A stretch of DNA of 64,000 bases from Vandiemenella viatica. Its lineage: Eukaryota; Arthropoda; Insecta; Orthoptera; Morabidae. A program made the position numbers and the translations under genes. Positions 63,280 to 64,000 of the stretch are shown here, one piece after another. The notes under the pieces were generated by a model that was not told the origin of the DNA, made no database searches, and worked only from the letters and a program-made list of their open reading frames with translations. The stretch spans positions 11,890,148-11,954,147 of the forward strand of contig CM061914.1 in assembly GCA_031002005.1 (NCBI GenBank), read 5' to 3'. Numbering within the stretch: the first letter of the stretch is position 1; each line of letters starts with the position of its first letter.

Positions 63280-64000
63280 GTCCCCATTCGGATCTCCGGG
63301 AGGGGACTGGTGAAGAGAATAAACACTGGAAGCGAAATGAAGGAGAAAGAAGAATAGCAACATGGAACATTCAGTCAATATTAAAATGTGGAAAGCTAGA
63401 AAATTTAAAGCAAGAGATGAAGAGAATGAAAATTGACATATTAGGGATCACAGAAATAAGATGGCCTGATCCTGGGGACTTCTGGAGTGGAGACTATAGA
63501 ATAATTCACTCAGGGGCAGCCCCAGAGAAGCCAGGACAAGCAGGGGTAGCAATAATTATGAACAGAGAAATGGGCCGAAGAGTAAAAGGATATGTCCAAT
63601 TTAGTGAGAGGTTAATAATGGTGAGGCTGGAAACAAAACCAAAAGACACTATAGTGCTCCAAGTTTACATGCCAACAGCAGAGCATGATGATCAAGAAAT
63701 AGATCATATGTATGAAGACATACTGTAGAAAAAACTATTAGCGGAATAAAAGGTGATGAAAACCTTATTATACTTGGTGATATGAACGCTGTGGTGGGAG
63801 AAGGGAAGGAAGAAGACATAGTTGGAAAATATGGTTTGGGAAAGAACAAAAGAGGTGACAAACTGGTCGAATTCTATTCAAAGAACCAACTGGTGGTTAA
63901 AAATACATGGTTTAAACACCACAAAAGGAGAAGGTACACTTGGAAAATGCCGGGTGACATCGGCAGGTACCAAACTGACTACACACTAGTCAAAAAAAGG
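63280..64000 (+). pseudogene. RTE-like LINE, 5' part, runs off the window
   Basis: After a CGGATCTCCGGGAGGGGACT stretch shared with 33978-34002: RIATWNIQSILKCGKLENLK, DILGITEIRWPDPGDFWSGD, GVAIIMNREMGRRVKGYVQF and VLQVYMPTAEHDDQEIDHMY to 63728. Then, after a frame change, [18 protein letters not shown] and [12 protein letters not shown] to the window end. This is the endonuclease domain of the same group as the element at 33590-36855 but a different subfamily. At least one frameshift (near 63728) is present. Confidence 0.88.

Overview
This window looks like intergenic or intronic DNA from a large, repeat-rich arthropod genome, most likely an insect. No host gene, rRNA, true tRNA gene or CRISPR array can be supported. 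Almost everything recognisable is mobile DNA: one nearly intact Gypsy-type LTR retrotransposon, at least five kinds of non-LTR retrotransposon (CR1-like, RTE-like, I-clade and two C-terminal relics), tRNA-derived SINEs, three hAT relics, a mariner, a Helitron helicase scrap, foldback elements, and satellite or minisatellite arrays. The species cannot be named from sequence alone.

Layout. 1-1908: one arm of a dispersed inverted repeat and a SINE. 1909-9412: Gypsy element with 602-bp LTRs that differ at one base, flanked by a 4-bp AACT duplication. 9520-10420: diverged tandem satellite of about 165 bp. 11560-14560: second inverted-repeat arm, a LINE tail, and a palindromic block holding a Helitron helicase fragment. 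15539-25691: a long-terminal-inverted-repeat element (here A) carrying pieces of a large uncharacterised arthropod protein, invaded by a hAT relic, which in turn was invaded by a second long-TIR element (B, 20064-22817) carrying N-terminal pieces of the same protein family. 25695-30878: reverse-strand LINE fragments with a fresh SINE. 31645-33260: reverse-strand hAT relic. 33590-36855: RTE-like LINE. 36920-37312: reverse-strand RT relic. 37374-39836: hAT element. 39845-44920: poor in features apart from SINE remnants. 44925-45525: minisatellite of about 61 bp. 45592-54560: a three-deep nest of CR1-like LINEs (f contains d, d contains e), with a foldback element in f. 55903-60345: I-clade LINE with an unbroken 1244-codon ORF2. 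61370-63270: LINE tail split by a mariner. 63280-64000: start of another RTE-like LINE running off the window.

How the parts relate. Relative ages follow from the nesting: element A is older than the hAT at 19605-25330, which is older than element B, a SINE and a hairpin element. The SINEs share a central domain with the 3' untranslated region of the CR1-like LINEs d and f, which suggests a SINE-LINE partnership. The two most unusual signals are the paired long-TIR elements that hold complementary parts of one protein family, and the fact that two LINE insertions (d in f, e in d) hit the same few bases of a conserved reverse-transcriptase coding motif.
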